From Scortum barcoo (taxonomy: Eukaryota; Chordata; Actinopteri; Centrarchiformes; Terapontidae): DNA of 64,000 bases. The notes below the pieces were generated by a model that saw only the letters and a program-made list of their open reading frames with translations, made no database searches and was not told the DNA's origin. The stretch is from assembly GCA_023238725.1 (NCBI GenBank), contig CM041553.1:21696001-21760000 (forward strand), read 5' to 3'. The stretch's first letter is position 1. Every line of letters starts with the position of its first letter. Shown in pieces: positions 49,073 to 62,364 of the stretch. Position numbers and translations under genes: made by a program.

Positions 49073-51793
49073 TCAGAGCATCCTGTTACGTTTATGAGTA
49101 GGTGAGTCTGTGATGACATCACTACAGGGGGCAGGGCCTCGTTTACGATTGGCTGTGGAATCCAAATGGAGTGCCATCTCCTCCGCGATGAAGGTGTTGA
49201 GGTCCACGTCATGAAGACCATTCCTACGACGACTGAGGGACTGGGCAGGATGAGTTGGAGAGCCAGGAGGACCAGAACGCACAGAAATGCTTGCCATGGC
49301 ACCACTAAGGCCTGGAAAGAAATAAAAAAAGAAGAATATGAAGCAAACTGAACAACCCTAAATGTCTCATTCTCATAATGCAACAGCTTGCTGCTGACCA
49401 TGGCCATCTTGACCTACCATGCAGCGCTATAGCCTCTCTAAAGGGCTGCAGGTCGGTTTCCACAGAGCTTCCCGTCTCTGGGGGTGATGGTCGGCTTGCA
49501 GACACCATGGCCACTCTGGGCGGGGCGCGAGCTGTCCGCGAATGGGGTGGAACTTTGCCACAAAGGAAGCTTATGAGGTCCTCGCGCCTGATGGTTCTTC
49601 TGCGTTTCTTAACCCATGCAATCACATCCTTATTCCTGCGTTGGTAGCCTAAGTGAATGCCCAGGTCATAGCTCCGTTGGCGGGCCTCAATACTCTCTGA
49701 TGACAAACAAGAACAAATATTCTTAGTATCTGAATAGATATCTGAACACCACGATCAAAGTTTACCTGCACTAATCTCATTTAATTACAGTACTTCCTGA
49801 ACACCAGACAACACTCAACTAAAACAGGCAGTGAAACACGACACAGTCAAAACAGTCAAAGTTACTTTTTACTTGCCTTTGTACAGGTTAGTGACAGCTG
49901 TGGCTGCATTCTGGAAGGGCACCCAGAGAGAGAGGCCTTGCTGCTGACATACTCTATCTGTAAATCAAATTTAAAAACAGTCAGATTGTGGTGATAACTT
50001 TGAAATGACACTGTTGGCACATAAACTCCACACTCCCCTTCAAAAGTTCAAATGTCTTATTTAGAGAAATTTGAGCCAAAACAGTCAGAAGTGTGTTGTT
50101 AAAGCACAACTTCCTTTGTGTATACCCAAAGAGAACAGAAACAGGGGATGGTGTTTTCTGAGGCAGGTATTTTCAAAATTCAATGGCTGCCTTCAGACAT
50201 CCAAGGTCTCATTGTACTCATACACACGCCAAACAATCTGAAAGTGTGATTATGTGAAAAACTGATTTGTACATAAATAATACAAAGTAAAACCCTGCAT
50301 GAAGAGTACTGAAACAGAACAGATGTTTGGGTTTACCAAGTAAATATAAATATAAAAGTTACGACTGTGTGCAGCAATCTGCAACCTATCATCCTTTCAC
50401 AAACTCAATCTTGACTGCAAATCCTCACATCCTCGATCTTCAGGGGCTGTCCACACGGTTTCCTCAACATCTAACTCACTGGCCTTCAATTTTGTGAAGA
50501 AACAGCTGTGTTATTGTCTAAACATACAGTGGGGGAGCTTGGAAGACAATAGCATTGTACCAAGCAGGATTTGTTAGTGGCTTGGTTTGGAATAATGACT
50601 GAACCTGAACTAGTTGCAAAATGAGGCAGAATCAGGGTTTTTTAAAAAAAGGCTGTTTGGCAATTGGTAAATAAGTCGTTCTTGAAGATTAATTGCACTC
50701 CCAGAGAAAAACTTATTGGTCAAATCTAACAAACAATGATGTCACCATGTTACACATAAGACATTTTAAATGGGCCCCACGTCCATTTCCCGTTTCTGAG
50801 TGTGCAAATAGAAGAAGCTTACAGGAACCCAAGGTATTTCAAACAACACTATTTCAGTGTGTTGTTAAACACTCTTACCAGGGCAGAAAGAGAGTTTTTA
50901 CTTTAATCCTTTCGCCATTTTGTTCTGGATATTAACAACAAACAACGCAACTCGTCAGAAAGTCCTAGTCTAGCCCTCTCAGCTTGTTTGCTAGAATAAA
51001 ATCTATTTGTGCAGTTGCTCCCCAAAAATGCACCAAACTGCTGCAACAATCAACTGATCGCCGCGTTTGACCGTCAACAAACGACTTGTTTCCAGCCGAC
51101 AAACTCCTCCCTGTGTATCGCCATTTTGACGAGCTGGGTTAACTGTTAACGCCTGGACAAAAAACAGTTTAGTACGAGAGCCATGTTGTGGACAGAGAAA
51201 CTAAATGTGCTGAAAACTGTGGAAAAACGCTGATAAGTGAGGTGGTGTTTTGAGGGGCAGCCACTCGGCTCACTTCCCCGGAGGAGCGGTGACAATGCGG
51301 CCGCTCAGAGCCTCAACGAGCCCGGCTGTCCCGCACCCTGACCCGGTCACCGGCTGCTACAGTCACCGGCGGGTTAGCTTACCTCGGCTAACAACGGAGC
51401 AAAAAATAAAAGGGGTGGGGGTCACGGTATGGAGAAGGGAACCAAAGATAATATTTTTAAAAAACACAGCCTAAAAACACAACCATGGAAACAAACACAG
51501 TAACAGCCGGGCGCCCTTTGTGTCTCCCTCCGCCCGACAGCAGCCATTAGCATTTAGCTCCGACGGGCTCAAACTTCGTCGTCTCTCTGTTACGGACCTT
51601 TGTAGAGCTGTGCGACCGCGGTGGCCGAGTTCTGGAAGAGGTGCCACAGTTTCTGCGGGCTCTGCTCCGTCTCCTCCTCGCTCGGGTCGCCCTGCTCGGC
51701 CTCCGCCAGGCACTGGCGCTCCCACTTGGAGAACCAGTGCTCGGGGCCGTGCTCCTGGATCTCCGCTTCGCCCTCCTCCTTCCTCTCCTCCAT
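49073..51793 (-). CDS. hapstr1: HAPSTR1 (C16orf72 homologue), HUWE1-associated stress-response protein
   Basis: Complete four-exon gene: 51793-51598, 49957-49877, 49696-49418 and 49311-49073, joined in frame to 264 residues plus stop (the human protein is about 275). The start MEERKEEGEAEIQEHGPEHW, then WHLFQNSATAVAQLYK and its echo LWVPFQNAATAVTNLYK, the segment RRNKDVIAWVKKRRRTIRRE, then SSVETDLQPFREAIALHG, and the end SPTHKRNRML are near-identical to the vertebrate protein as I know it. The human protein works with the ubiquitin ligase HUWE1 to tune broad stress responses in the nucleus; that role is taken from family knowledge. All introns are phase 1. Intron 2 uses a GC donor. Exon 1 sits in a CpG-rich region typical of a housekeeping promoter. 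Confidence 0.96.
49958..51597 (-). other. hapstr1 intron 1
   Basis: 1.64 kb; donor GTCCGT, acceptor TTTACAG. The part next to exon 1 (about 51200-51597) is CpG-rich. No other gene recognised. Confidence 0.8.
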
Positions 51794-52150
51794 GGCTAAC
51801 GTCGAGCGCTAGCTGGCGGCTCGATAGCTACACTTCGGGTGAAATGTACGGTTTCGCTGTCCAGGGGTACTCAGCCGTCTTTCTTCTGTCTTCTGTGGGG
51901 GGGGGGATAAATAACGTTACACGACCCCTTAAAAAACCTATTTAACAACAGCTGTTAGAGTCGCATTGTGAAGATTTCTTAACGCCGAGCGGAGAGCACA
52001 CCGCACCGAGGAACGCGATGACAACACCTAAGAATTTCTGAGAAGAAGCAACGCCCATTTCCCCCTCGATGCCGCAACGCGATTGGCTGGAGCAACATTT
52101 CTGGGCGGGTCTCGGTGCAGAACACGAAGCCTGATTGGACAACGGGCTGA
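51794..52150 (-). promoter_or_regulatory. hapstr1 promoter region with CCAAT boxes
   Basis: GC-rich, CpG-containing stretch immediately upstream of the hapstr1 start. Two CCAAT motifs read on the minus strand, in CAGCCAATCGCG (near 52075-52090) and GTCCAATCAGGC (near 52130-52142), are typical NF-Y sites of TATA-less housekeeping promoters. The exact transcription start cannot be placed. Confidence 0.55.
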
Positions 52151-53423
52151 AAAGAGAAAAGGTCAGAGAAAAACAACGTTGATTTCACAGATGAGCCTCC
52201 GTAGGCAGCAGTGCAGCATTCTGTACAGCAGGGGGCAGTGTGAGCACGGAGATGTGACACACTAAAACCTGATCCAAACAACATACCTACACCACGTACT
52301 TTGATTCAAGACTTTGCCATGTGCAGAACAATTACATGGAGCAGTCGTTGGCAAAGACATTCTTTAAGTCACGGGCTTCCTCTAAGAATACTCAAAAATA
52401 TGGAGAAAGACAATCACACAAGTAAAAATAACTTAATTGCAAGGTTTAGGAATGCAATGTAGTATATTTCTATATACAATAACATATAAAATAGAGTATA
52501 GTAGGGTACAGTAGGGTGAAAATATTATCATTTATGGTCTTATAGCGTGGGGAATGAAGCTGCCTCTGAGCCTGATGGTGCTGGCCCAGATGGGATTGAG
52601 AAGGATTGAGAAATACATTTGAAAATATTACCCAAAATATATCCTACATACATGTATTTACAGACCTCAGACTTCTTACAGAATCACTGATAAATGTACT
52701 CACTGTAGATCAAGATCAGAACAAGAAAGTGTAACTCATCTGTTTTCTAGTTGCCCCAATTGTGTTACATTTTGGTAAGAGAAAAAATATATACTGTGCA
52801 CATGTAATTAGGGGTAAATATTATGATTTATCTCAAATGTAAGGATCATAAGTTATACTCTATTGTTACTTTCTGAACAAAGATCACAAAGATACATTTC
52901 TTAAAGCAACCATATCTTTTAGATAATTTCTAGCTGAAATTAAATGCTATTTGAGTCTCTCAAATTTGCATCAAATAAGAAATGCAGGTCTGCAGCTATC
53001 ATTTACTCAGAAGTTTTTGTCTGACGGTGGGTCATCCATTACACAAGCTCCACCTTGACCCTGAATACAGATAAGCAGGTACTGACAATGGGTGGATGGA
53101 TGACACATACTTTACATAAGCAGCAATATACTCTCATCAAATAGTCAGCATCAAGTATTATCACACAGCTGAGAGTTTGAGGGGAAAGTTCAATGTCACA
53201 CAATTTTTTTGAAAACAGCCACAAGTGTATGGGCAAGGTTTTGAGGGAGTCCAAAGATCAGATGAGCAAGCAGACACTTAATTATAACAGGTTCTTTTAC
53301 CTGTCTCTCTGTCTCTCTCTGTCAGACTGCACAGGTGACAAACAGCACCCCTCTCTCTCTCTCTCTGAACCCACTCTCTTACTCTTCCTTTACTCTCTGT
53401 GCTGGTAACTGCTGTTTTTAAAG
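52151..53423. other. Intergenic region between hapstr1 and the ABCG2-like gene
   Basis: About 1.3 kb between divergent genes. A stretch near 52340-52625 including GGGGAATGAAGCTGCCTC and GAGCCTGATGGTGCTGG looks like the tail of a fish interspersed repeat. A CT-rich run ending TCTGTCAG at about 53325 could be a 5' UTR acceptor for the ABCG2-like gene. Confidence 0.45.
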
Positions 53424-53575
53424 ATGTCTAAGGGGGACCAGATTGTTTGTGGCATTGAGGAGTATTTCCAGGAACGAGGGCCAACTGTCACATTCAGCCA
53501 CTTGCACTACTCTGTTCAGGAAAAGAAATTCTGCTGCAAGAGAGGTCCTGAAAAATACATCCTCAAAGATGTCAG
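53424..53575 (+). CDS. ABCG2-like exon 1: amino terminus and first NBD strand
   Basis: MSKGDQIVCGIEEYFQERG, then TVTFSHLHYSV and LKDV. It is followed by GTAGGA. The TVTF.HLHY segment is the usual start of the ABCG nucleotide-binding domain. Confidence 0.88.
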
Positions 53576-54262
53576 GTAGGATATGATACTTACTAATGAA
53601 TGCGTACGTGTACGCGATAGCATTATCACCAGGTGCTGACTATACATTAACATGCCAAGTCTACCTGTAAGGCATAAAACTCCAGGTGCTTTTTGTAAGC
53701 AAGTATTCTATGCAATGTAGTGGTATCTAACATTTGACACAGTACAGAAGTTATTTGTTGAAGAATTGTTTAATTTGCAGCTCATTTTCTCAAACCTGAA
53801 TATCAGTTTATGCATTTTATGGGAACTTGGTCAGTCTTTATATTGGTGTACTGTTTTACTGAGGAAAGCTGAGACAAAAATAGAATATCCAGAAAACAGA
53901 GTCAAAGATGTTCTGGCAAAAAAAAATTCTAAACCAGAGGGAATGCATTTACATTATACATGAGTAATTTTCCACAGTATTGTGATCAGAGCTTTTAGTT
54001 AGGTTCACTAAAGCAATATAAAGCGAGGTAAATCCTGTACTTAAAGCATGAACGACATTCAAAAGGCAAATTTTGAAAAATGAAAAGTGTTACAGTTAGT
54101 TCTTCGATGCTACTGTACTTTCTGTTACATAGAAGATACAAGATATTTTTATGAATTACATTGACATTCACTGATGCACAGTGATAGGTATGATGGAGAC
54201 AGTGTTTTCCAGATCTAATGAATAGTGAACAGTAATCTGATTCTGGACTTAAAAACATAGAT

Positions 54263-54315
<53 letters not shown>

Positions 54316-57300
54316 AAATAATATTCTAAAATGATTTTTATAAAATAAATATTATATGCTACCATGATTTCATTAACAAAATACTGTCAGGTGACAGATG
54401 CAAAAATAATAATTTCTAAATGTAAGATGCTTCTGATTTATGAGTGTAAATCCGTAAAGCATAAATATGAGAATGCTGCAGTTTATGTTGTAAAGGTTTA
54501 TCTTTCTAGATTGTTTTACTGTTCAAAGTCCTCTCTGTAAATACACTGACTTGACTTAATTTTCTGATTTGTTATTAAAGTGGCATCATGAGACCTGGAA
54601 TGAATGCCATCATGGGCGCCACCGGGAGTGGTAAAACATCGTAAGAAACATGTTCATATACCTGCGCACACATGCACAACCCCAACAACACAAATGTTAG
54701 CTTCTTTCTCTTTCTTTCAGACTCCTGGATGTAATCGCTGGCAGAAAAGACCCTGCTGGGCTGAAGCAAGGAACTGTCTTGGTGGATGGGAAAGTCGTCA
54801 CGTCCGACCTCAGGCTCAGCTCTGCCTATGTGGTTCAGGTACACAAACACAAACATACATGCACATTCCTTTACATTATTATCCTTTCATTTCCTCTGAG
54901 TTGTCTGTGCCTATATACCCCATGTGTTTCCAGGATGATATCCTGATGGGCACTATGACTGTGAGGGAGAACCTACTGTTCAGTGCCAACCTCCGTCTCA
55001 ACCCTCAGCAGCACTCCTCTGCTGATAAAAACAAAAGAGTATCTGAAATCATCCAAGACCTGGGCCTAACAGACTGTGTAGACACTAAGGTACAGTGCTA
55101 TATGCACAATCTGCATATCACTCGCTATACAGAAGTATTGGAAAGAGTACTGCAAGGCCTTACTTAATCTTATCGACAGTTGCTTTACACATATCTTACT
55201 CAGGTATATGCAGAAGCACTTATTTAAAAATCCACTTCAGAAAAAAGTATAAAGTAGGTCAGTTAAATATCTATCAAGACATAAAATTGATCTTTGTTAC
55301 TTCTCTATAAAATCCCTATAAAAACAAATGATTTCTTATTACATTACTATTATAGGCAGCTATTATGTGAGGATGTATTGTAGCTTATCTTATCAAAGTC
55401 TCTTACTTCAGTGGAAAATGACTTATTTTAAACTGAAATTTCTGACATTGAAATAGCCCAAAAAGCACATGTTCACTAACAAGCCCCTAAGCAGCCAAGT
55501 GTTTTTTGTTGTGTGTGTCCATGCATGGGCGTGCAGATAGGGACAGAGTTCCTGCGTGGTGTATCTGGAGGTGAAAGGAAGAGGTGCAGCATCGGGATGG
55601 AGCTCATCACCTCTCCTTCTCTGCTGTTTCTGGATGAACCGACCACTGGACTGGATTCCAACACTGCAAACTGTATCATCGGTCTACTGCACAAGTACAG
55701 TACAGTTACTAATTAATATCACATTAGGAAAACACATACTCACACATAACACATAAATGATAACTGAAGCATACAATGTGGCTGAAGATGGCGGGGTCAA
55801 ACAGGGAATGCACTGTCAGCTTTAATTAACATTTACTTAAGTAAAGTATTATTGATGCCCCAATAAACTGCAGCATCTTCACCATCTACTGCTGTCTTTG
55901 TGTTTTTTCTATAACAATACAGAATACTAATTTCCTATTGTTTGTCCAGGCTGTCCAGAAGAGGTAAGACTGTGATCTTCTCCATCCACCAGCCACGCTA
56001 CTCGATCTTCAGGCAGTTTGACCACCTGACTCTGATGCATAAAGGGGAGATGGTGTACGCAGGAGCAGCGGACCATGCACTGGAGTACTTCACCAACCTG
56101 GGTGTGTGTGTGTTTACTATGACAGGTGTAGGAATTTTACACTTAATGTGTTATAACATAATATGATGAATCCCTGAAGAAATAGGAATATATTGTATTG
56201 CCATATGCAGTCCTGGTGCTTGACATTCAGCTACTCACATTTAACTGCTGTTTTATATATTTATATTTATCTACCTTAGTATGAAATAAAAATAAGCCTG
56301 CTCCTGCTCTATTCAAATTCTGAAATACCTTTTCAGGACATTGTTTGCTTTCATAGAAGCTCTTATCACAATGCTGCATATGTTGTGGGTGTGATGTATT
56401 TGCATGTGTGCTTGTACAGGCTACCAGATTGAGTCCTTCAACAACCCTGCTGACTTCTTCATGGACATCACAAATGGAGAAGCAGAATCAGCACTGATAT
56501 CGATCTCTGCAGGTAGACCTACTCAAAAGCACACAGAGTTTAGGTATACAACACTAACAGATGATTTATGGGTAAGAATACATCTAGGTGTCCAAGTCAA
56601 ACTGAGCTAAAATGAGTTTGAGAATGAACATTTTTTAGGTTAGATAATAGCCATTATTTTAACATAGTTTATCACCTATATTCCAAAATGTAACACACAT
56701 CTTACCAACCTGAAAAATGATGACGCATGACAATAAACACTCTGATAGCGTTTTATTGTTTATCACACTGTGTTTTTTTAGGTTTATCACACTGTGCTTA
56801 TCTAAATCATAGCGATATGTAATGGGCTCTCTCTCTCTCTGTCCACAGTTGAGGATAAAAACCCATTGGCAACCAAGTACCGCCAGTCCCAACTCTGCCA
56901 AAATGTGCTTGAGGAGTTGGACCATGTGAATTTCAACAGCATTGCTGAAGGGGCCAAAGGTCAAGACCATGCAGCCGACTACGCCACCTCTTTCTCTTAT
57001 CAGGTTAGCCAGCTCAGAAATTCAAAACTTTAGACAAAAGATGTTTCTTTCTTTGAAAGACTCTATGAAATAATGATCCATTTGAGAACATTAAAATTTC
57101 ACTCATTACTCATTTTGTAATCAACGAAAACTGAAGTGAGTTTATGATGTTATATCACAGAGTTTAATGACTGTGCCAGCCAACTGCTGCCTCACTGTGC
57201 TTGGCTGCCCGCTGAATGAACCCTGTTTATAACTGTCATCATGCCCATAACAATGTCTGTGTGTGTGTGTGTGTGTGTGTGAGACAGATGCGTGTGGTGT

Positions 57301-59841
57301 GTGGTAGGACCGTGCTGAACACTCTGAGGAACCCTCAGACCTCTTATGCCCAGTTGGCTCTCAACATCTTCTTTGCAATTCTCGTGGGACTCATTTATTA
57401 CCAAATGCCCTTAACGCTGCCGGAGGGTTTACAGAACAGGTACAGTACTCATAACCTGCAGCACAGCAGAAAAGCTAGTTTTAACTCAGTGTATCTGGAC
57501 TACCACTATTAAATGAAATAGAATACAATAAAAAAATATTTTTAACAGTGCCTTGGGCTGTCAAGTCAAGAATGACAAAAAGGGGAGGCAAAAGAAAGAG
57601 TTACTATTTTCAATTCAATTCAAATACAGTTAATGAGTGAGATAAGAAGCCATGATGCCAATATAAGGAGATCATTTTTATGATCTTGTTACAAGCCATA
57701 ATTTTATGGGGGCAAACCCAGGTCAAGGTCACATTAACTGGCATTTTTTTTTTTTCTCTCTCTCTCTCTCTCTTTCTTTTTTGATAACAGGACTGGAGCG
57801 TTCTTCTTCCTTGTCATCAACATGGTGTTTGGGAATCTCTCTGCTGTTGAACTCTTTATCAATGAAAGGGCAATCTTCATGTGAGTCAATGAAAGATAAA
57901 AGCTGTGTGTGCGCATGTTGCAGTGTAAATGTACAGTATACATAAGGTGCATGACTACAAAGATGTTCAATGGTGTTATTCTACATTTTTCTCATAGTCT
58001 CATAGACCAAAGCCAACAATTAGTTTATCAAGTTGTTCATACTTTCAGACTTTCATCTGTGGCACTCATTCATCCCCTTCATTCCTACAGAAGATGTGAA
58101 ACTGTAGACACAGGCCACACAGGTCTTTTTGCTCTCAGAAATTATATAAAGCTGGGCATTGCAGTTTTTTATCAACTTTACTCAAATAGGAGTAAATGGT
58201 AGATTTATTGGGGAATATTTCAAGCTGCACGTAGATACAGTCGTCTAGTCAGTGTCCATGGCATCACCACCATCTATGTGGGATTTAGTCAAAATAAATA
58301 AGTAATAAGGGGACATGTCACCAATACAACAGTGTTTGTCATTTATGTCTTAATGGCAACAATAGAGCTGCTATGGCACAGATCAATAAGATAAACTAAA
58401 TATTTGTTGGACATTTTTTTCTACAAGATTAGTTGACAAATAGAAAATATATAAAATATCACAAGCCTTAAACTTTAATATAAGATGGTTGCTCAAAAGT
58501 GACATGAATTTGATCAATTTTTCACAGATTATCAGTCAATTCTGTAAATCCTTTAAAATCCCATGCTTTTAACATTGTCTGTTGGTATTTATGCATTTTA
58601 TTTGTTTTTTGAGAGTCTTTGTTAATGTTTGTAGTCACGAGAACTCCAGTGGCTATTACCGCACTTCAGTCTACTTCCTGTCCAAGATCTTTGCTGATCT
58701 CATCCCAAACCGCATCATCCCCATCGTTGTGTTTTCAGCCATTGCCTACTACATGATGGGTAATCCTCATATATACGGGCACATACACACCAAGAATACA
58801 CACCATATTTTATCATGCAGATGAGATTGATGCAGCCAGTCACAGAGCGAGGAGTTGTGCTGCTTTATTCGTGTTTTAGAAATTATAAATCTGTTGTGTC
58901 CTTCAGTACTCGTGCAGAGATTTTAATTTGACTCACAGGGTGAACGCAGCAAATAATGTAGGAAACAGCCTGTATTTATTTCTGCACATACTTGGCTTCA
59001 TCTGAAGGGGGTTGGGAAATCCTGCTAAAGAAACACTCTTAAAGTGTCCACTCTTGTTTTATGAAGAATTTTCTGTGTTACCATTCTTTCAGGGTTAAAG
59101 CCTGCCTTTGAGGCCTTCATGTGTTTTGCCCTGACCATGTCTCTGGTCAGTCTGGCAGGAGTCGGTCTGGCCTTCCTCGTCTCAGCGAGTGTGTCTACGT
59201 TCGCCATGGCTAACATCCTCATTGCTCTACCTTTCGTCTTCATGATGGTGAGATGGCAAGACACACAAACAAAATATTCACGACTGAGATCAAAGCCAGT
59301 CCTCTTCAAGTGTATTATTCGCTCTCTTCCCCGTTCATCCTCCAATTTCAGGTCTTCGGTGGTTATCTCGTCAATCTCAACGCCATGCTGAGCTGGCTTT
59401 CCTGGCTGAAGTGGATCAGTATCTTCAGATATGGACTGAATGTAAGATATGGGAAGAAAAGTCAGGGAAGGGTGTGGTTGTGAGAATGAGCTCAGAGGGG
59501 TGGAATATAATCTGTCTTCAGTGAGGAAGTTGTTCAGCCCAGTCTCTTTGTCTCTCTCAGGCTGCATTCATCAACGAATTGACAGGACAGCTGTTCTACA
59601 GCAACACTACCATGTGAGTACTGAGCCATAAAATAGCCACTCCTTAAAACACACACGCACGCACACACTGAACATCTCTTGTCTGTGCTGCAGTATGCCA
59701 GGAGAGCTGTTCTTGAAAGGCCAGGACATCGACTACTCTGTTTGGGGCTTTTGGCAGAACCAGGTGGCTCTGCTGGGAATCATAGTGGTCTGCATGGTCC
59801 TGGCCTACGTACAGCTGCGACGAATCAGCCGCTGGAAGTGA
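53424..59841 (+). CDS. ABCG2-like half-transporter (ABC subfamily G)
   Basis: Fifteen coding exons: 53424-53575, 54581-54640, 54721-54838, 54934-55089, 55537-55694, 55950-56101, 56420-56512, 56849-57003, 57288-57439, 57791-57880, 58635-58759, 59093-59247, 59352-59441, 59561-59613, 59694-59841. They total 1857 bp, in frame, 618 residues (human ABCG2 655). Order is the G-subfamily one: nucleotide-binding domain, then six membrane helices. Walker A GATGSGKT at 63-70, Q-loop Gln110, signature VSGGE 171-175, Walker B LLFLDE with Glu196, H-loop His228. ABCG2 landmarks kept are Asn409/Phe412 (human N436/F439), Glu419 (E446) and Arg455 (R482). ABCG2 homodimers export hydrophobic and conjugated substrates, including urate and porphyrins. 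Fish carry several abcg2 paralogues and I cannot say which this is. The start ATG has A at -3. The third extracellular loop lacks the family's cysteines. Confidence 0.93.
54266..54313. repeat. (AT)n microsatellite in ABCG2-like intron 1
   Basis: About 24 AT units about 270 bp before the exon at 54581. Confidence 0.85.
54581..56101 (+). CDS. ABCG2-like exons 2-6: nucleotide-binding domain core
   Basis: Covers Walker A (exon 2, 54581-54640), the Q-loop side (54721-54838), AVRE-type region TMTVRENLLFSANLRL (54934-55089), signature and Walker B (55537-55694), and the H-loop region VIFSIHQPRYSIFRQF (55950-56101). All ATP-site residues needed for hydrolysis are present. Confidence 0.93.
56420..57003 (+). 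CDS. ABCG2-like exons 7-8: linker
   Basis: Exon 7 carries ESFNNPADFFMDITNGE, the conserved NPADF.LD.ING-type motif. Exon 8 encodes a charged, variable linker beginning VEDKNPLATKYRQSQ. The linker is shorter than in human ABCG2 and largely explains the shorter protein. Confidence 0.88.
57288..59841 (+). CDS. ABCG2-like exons 9-15: transmembrane domain
   Basis: Six hydrophobic segments, starting LALNIFFAILVGLIYY (about 371-387) and AFFFLVINMVFGNLSAVELF (402-421). Exon 11 has SSGYYRTSVYFLSKIF and IPNRIIPIVVF. The loop before the last helix has one sequon NTT (567-569). The protein ends RRISRWK. Confidence 0.92.
58050..58400 (+). repeat. Dispersed repeat family A copy inside an ABCG2-like intron
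   Basis: Contains CATCTGTGGCACTCATTC, TACTCAAATAGGAGTAAATG and CAACAATAGAGCTGCTATGG, CACAGATCAATAAG. It sits in the intron between 57881 and 58634. Confidence 0.45.
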
Positions 59842-60340
59842 TGCCATCCATCTGTTTATGTATCTATCAACCATGCACTGTGTCTTTATCTTATTTATTT
59901 AATGGGCCTCAAATGAAACACATACCATCATTTGGGAAGATAAGAACAAAATACTGCAGTGTTATTGTTTTATGTGTGAACACCAGCAGAAATAAGATTT
60001 AAATTAAGTTATTTAAGTTACTGTTTAAATTATTCATTTAACACTACACCTGGAACCTCTCTCTCTGTCTCACTCACACGTGTTGTGGCATTTAAGCCCC
60101 AGGTAGATAAGCTGCCGCTAAGCACACTTGGTCTGTGCACGAGGGAATGTACAGCAACCACCAAGCCACCATCTAAGTCTTTACAAAGCCGCTTACAGTG
60201 AGAGAAACATTAGCTCCAGTAAGGAGAGAACAGAATCTACATTTTATGGAGAATCTTTTAGTGTTAAAAAAAAAACACATTTCTCTGTTTCCTAGGTTAA
60301 AAAAAGGCTACTGAATAAAGCTGTTGCATTTTATTAATGA
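59842..60340 (+). other. Probable 3' UTR of the ABCG2-like gene
   Basis: After TGA at 59839-59841 there is no further coding sequence. CTGAATAAAGCTG gives AATAAA at 60314-60319, a reasonable polyadenylation signal about 470 bases after the stop. Confidence 0.6.
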
Positions 60341-61536
<1,196 letters not shown>

Positions 61537-62364
61537 TTAGAAACTTTTCACATTGCTCAGGCTGTGTCCCACTGTCACTGGTGTGTTGTCCAACCCACGG
61601 AGCCACTCTGTACATTTGAGCACCACGCGCTCATCAACGCCATAGTCCTCCTCGTCCTCATACTCCACATCATCATACTTATGTTGCTCGTTCAGAAGTG
61701 AGATTTTCACAATTGAGCTAATGTCTCCCAGTTCAGCCTCACTGTTTGTTTTAGCAGCGACTCTGTTGTTTGGAGTGCTGTGTCTCTGTGTTGCCAGTTG
61801 GTGCCTTTTAGACATGTTCTCCCTCCTGTGCCTGGAATCTGAGGCTCTGCCGGAGACACCGCCTCCACCTCCAGCATTTCTGGACGCCGAATGCTGACGT
61901 CTCTCGCTGTTCCTCCGGTGCAGCAGCAGAACAGCCTCAGGTGTGAGTGTCAGGGTGAAATGGGCCTCCTCCTGGTGCTTCGGCCTCGTCTTCACCTCTG
62001 GTTCGCTCTTTACAGAGCTCAGGCTCGCAGGTTTGTGCTGCTGTGTCTTAGACAATGACTCGCCTGAGCTGGAGGCAGGGAAGCTGTCCGTTTGTGATGA
62101 AGGCAACAATCTGTCCTTTCTCTTCGCATGCAGCTCTGCCCCTGACACTCTTTTGGTGGTTGGCAGATGACTCCTGGGTTGGCTCTTCTTCCCCAGCTGC
62201 TTGAGGTTCGAAGCCAGGCGCTCCTTCACTGAGCTTCCTTTGTCTTCTCTCTGGACCTTCGTCTTGGCTGCAGTAGTAGTAGATGAAGTGTTGCTGATAG
62301 GTCTGTCCTTCGCCGTCAGCCCTGACACCGAGCGTGCAATCGACACAGGTGGGATGAAGGGCAT
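61537..62364 (-). CDS. prr18: PRR18-like protein
   Basis: Single coding exon, 275 residues, start ATG at 62364. Both ends match the vertebrate proline-rich protein 18 family: it begins MPF, carries the motif LTLTPEAVLLLHRRNSER in the middle, and ends with VKISLLNEQHKYDDVEYEDE and VLKCTEWLRGL. Between these lie Ser/Lys/Arg-rich, probably disordered segments (for example KRKDRLLPSSQ). The fish protein is less proline-rich than the mammalian one. Its molecular role is not established; mammalian PRR18 is expressed in nervous tissue. The frame stays open 45 codons upstream to 62499, but the human protein starts at the MPF equivalent, and a good splice acceptor (TTTTTTCTTCCAG, exon beginning 62418) lies between. 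I therefore take MPF as the start, with a 5' UTR intron likely. Confidence 0.82.
   Translation of the reverse strand: MPFIPPVSIARSVSGLTAKDRPISNTSSTTTAAKTKVQREDKGSSVKERLASNLKQLGKKSQPRSHLPTTKRVSGAELHAKRKDRLLPSSQTDSFPASSSGESLSKTQQHKPASLSSVKSEPEVKTRPKHQEEAHFTLTLTPEAVLLLHRRNSERRQHSASRNAGGGGGVSGRASDSRHRRENMSKRHQLATQRHSTPNNRVAAKTNSEAELGDISSIVKISLLNEQHKYDDVEYEDEEDYGVDERVVLKCTEWLRGLDNTPVTVGHSLSNVKSF

Noticed and set aside
59025..59567. 180-residue minus-strand ORF over ABCG2-like exons 12-13
   Set aside because: Antisense shadow of transmembrane exons with clear splice sites on the plus strand.
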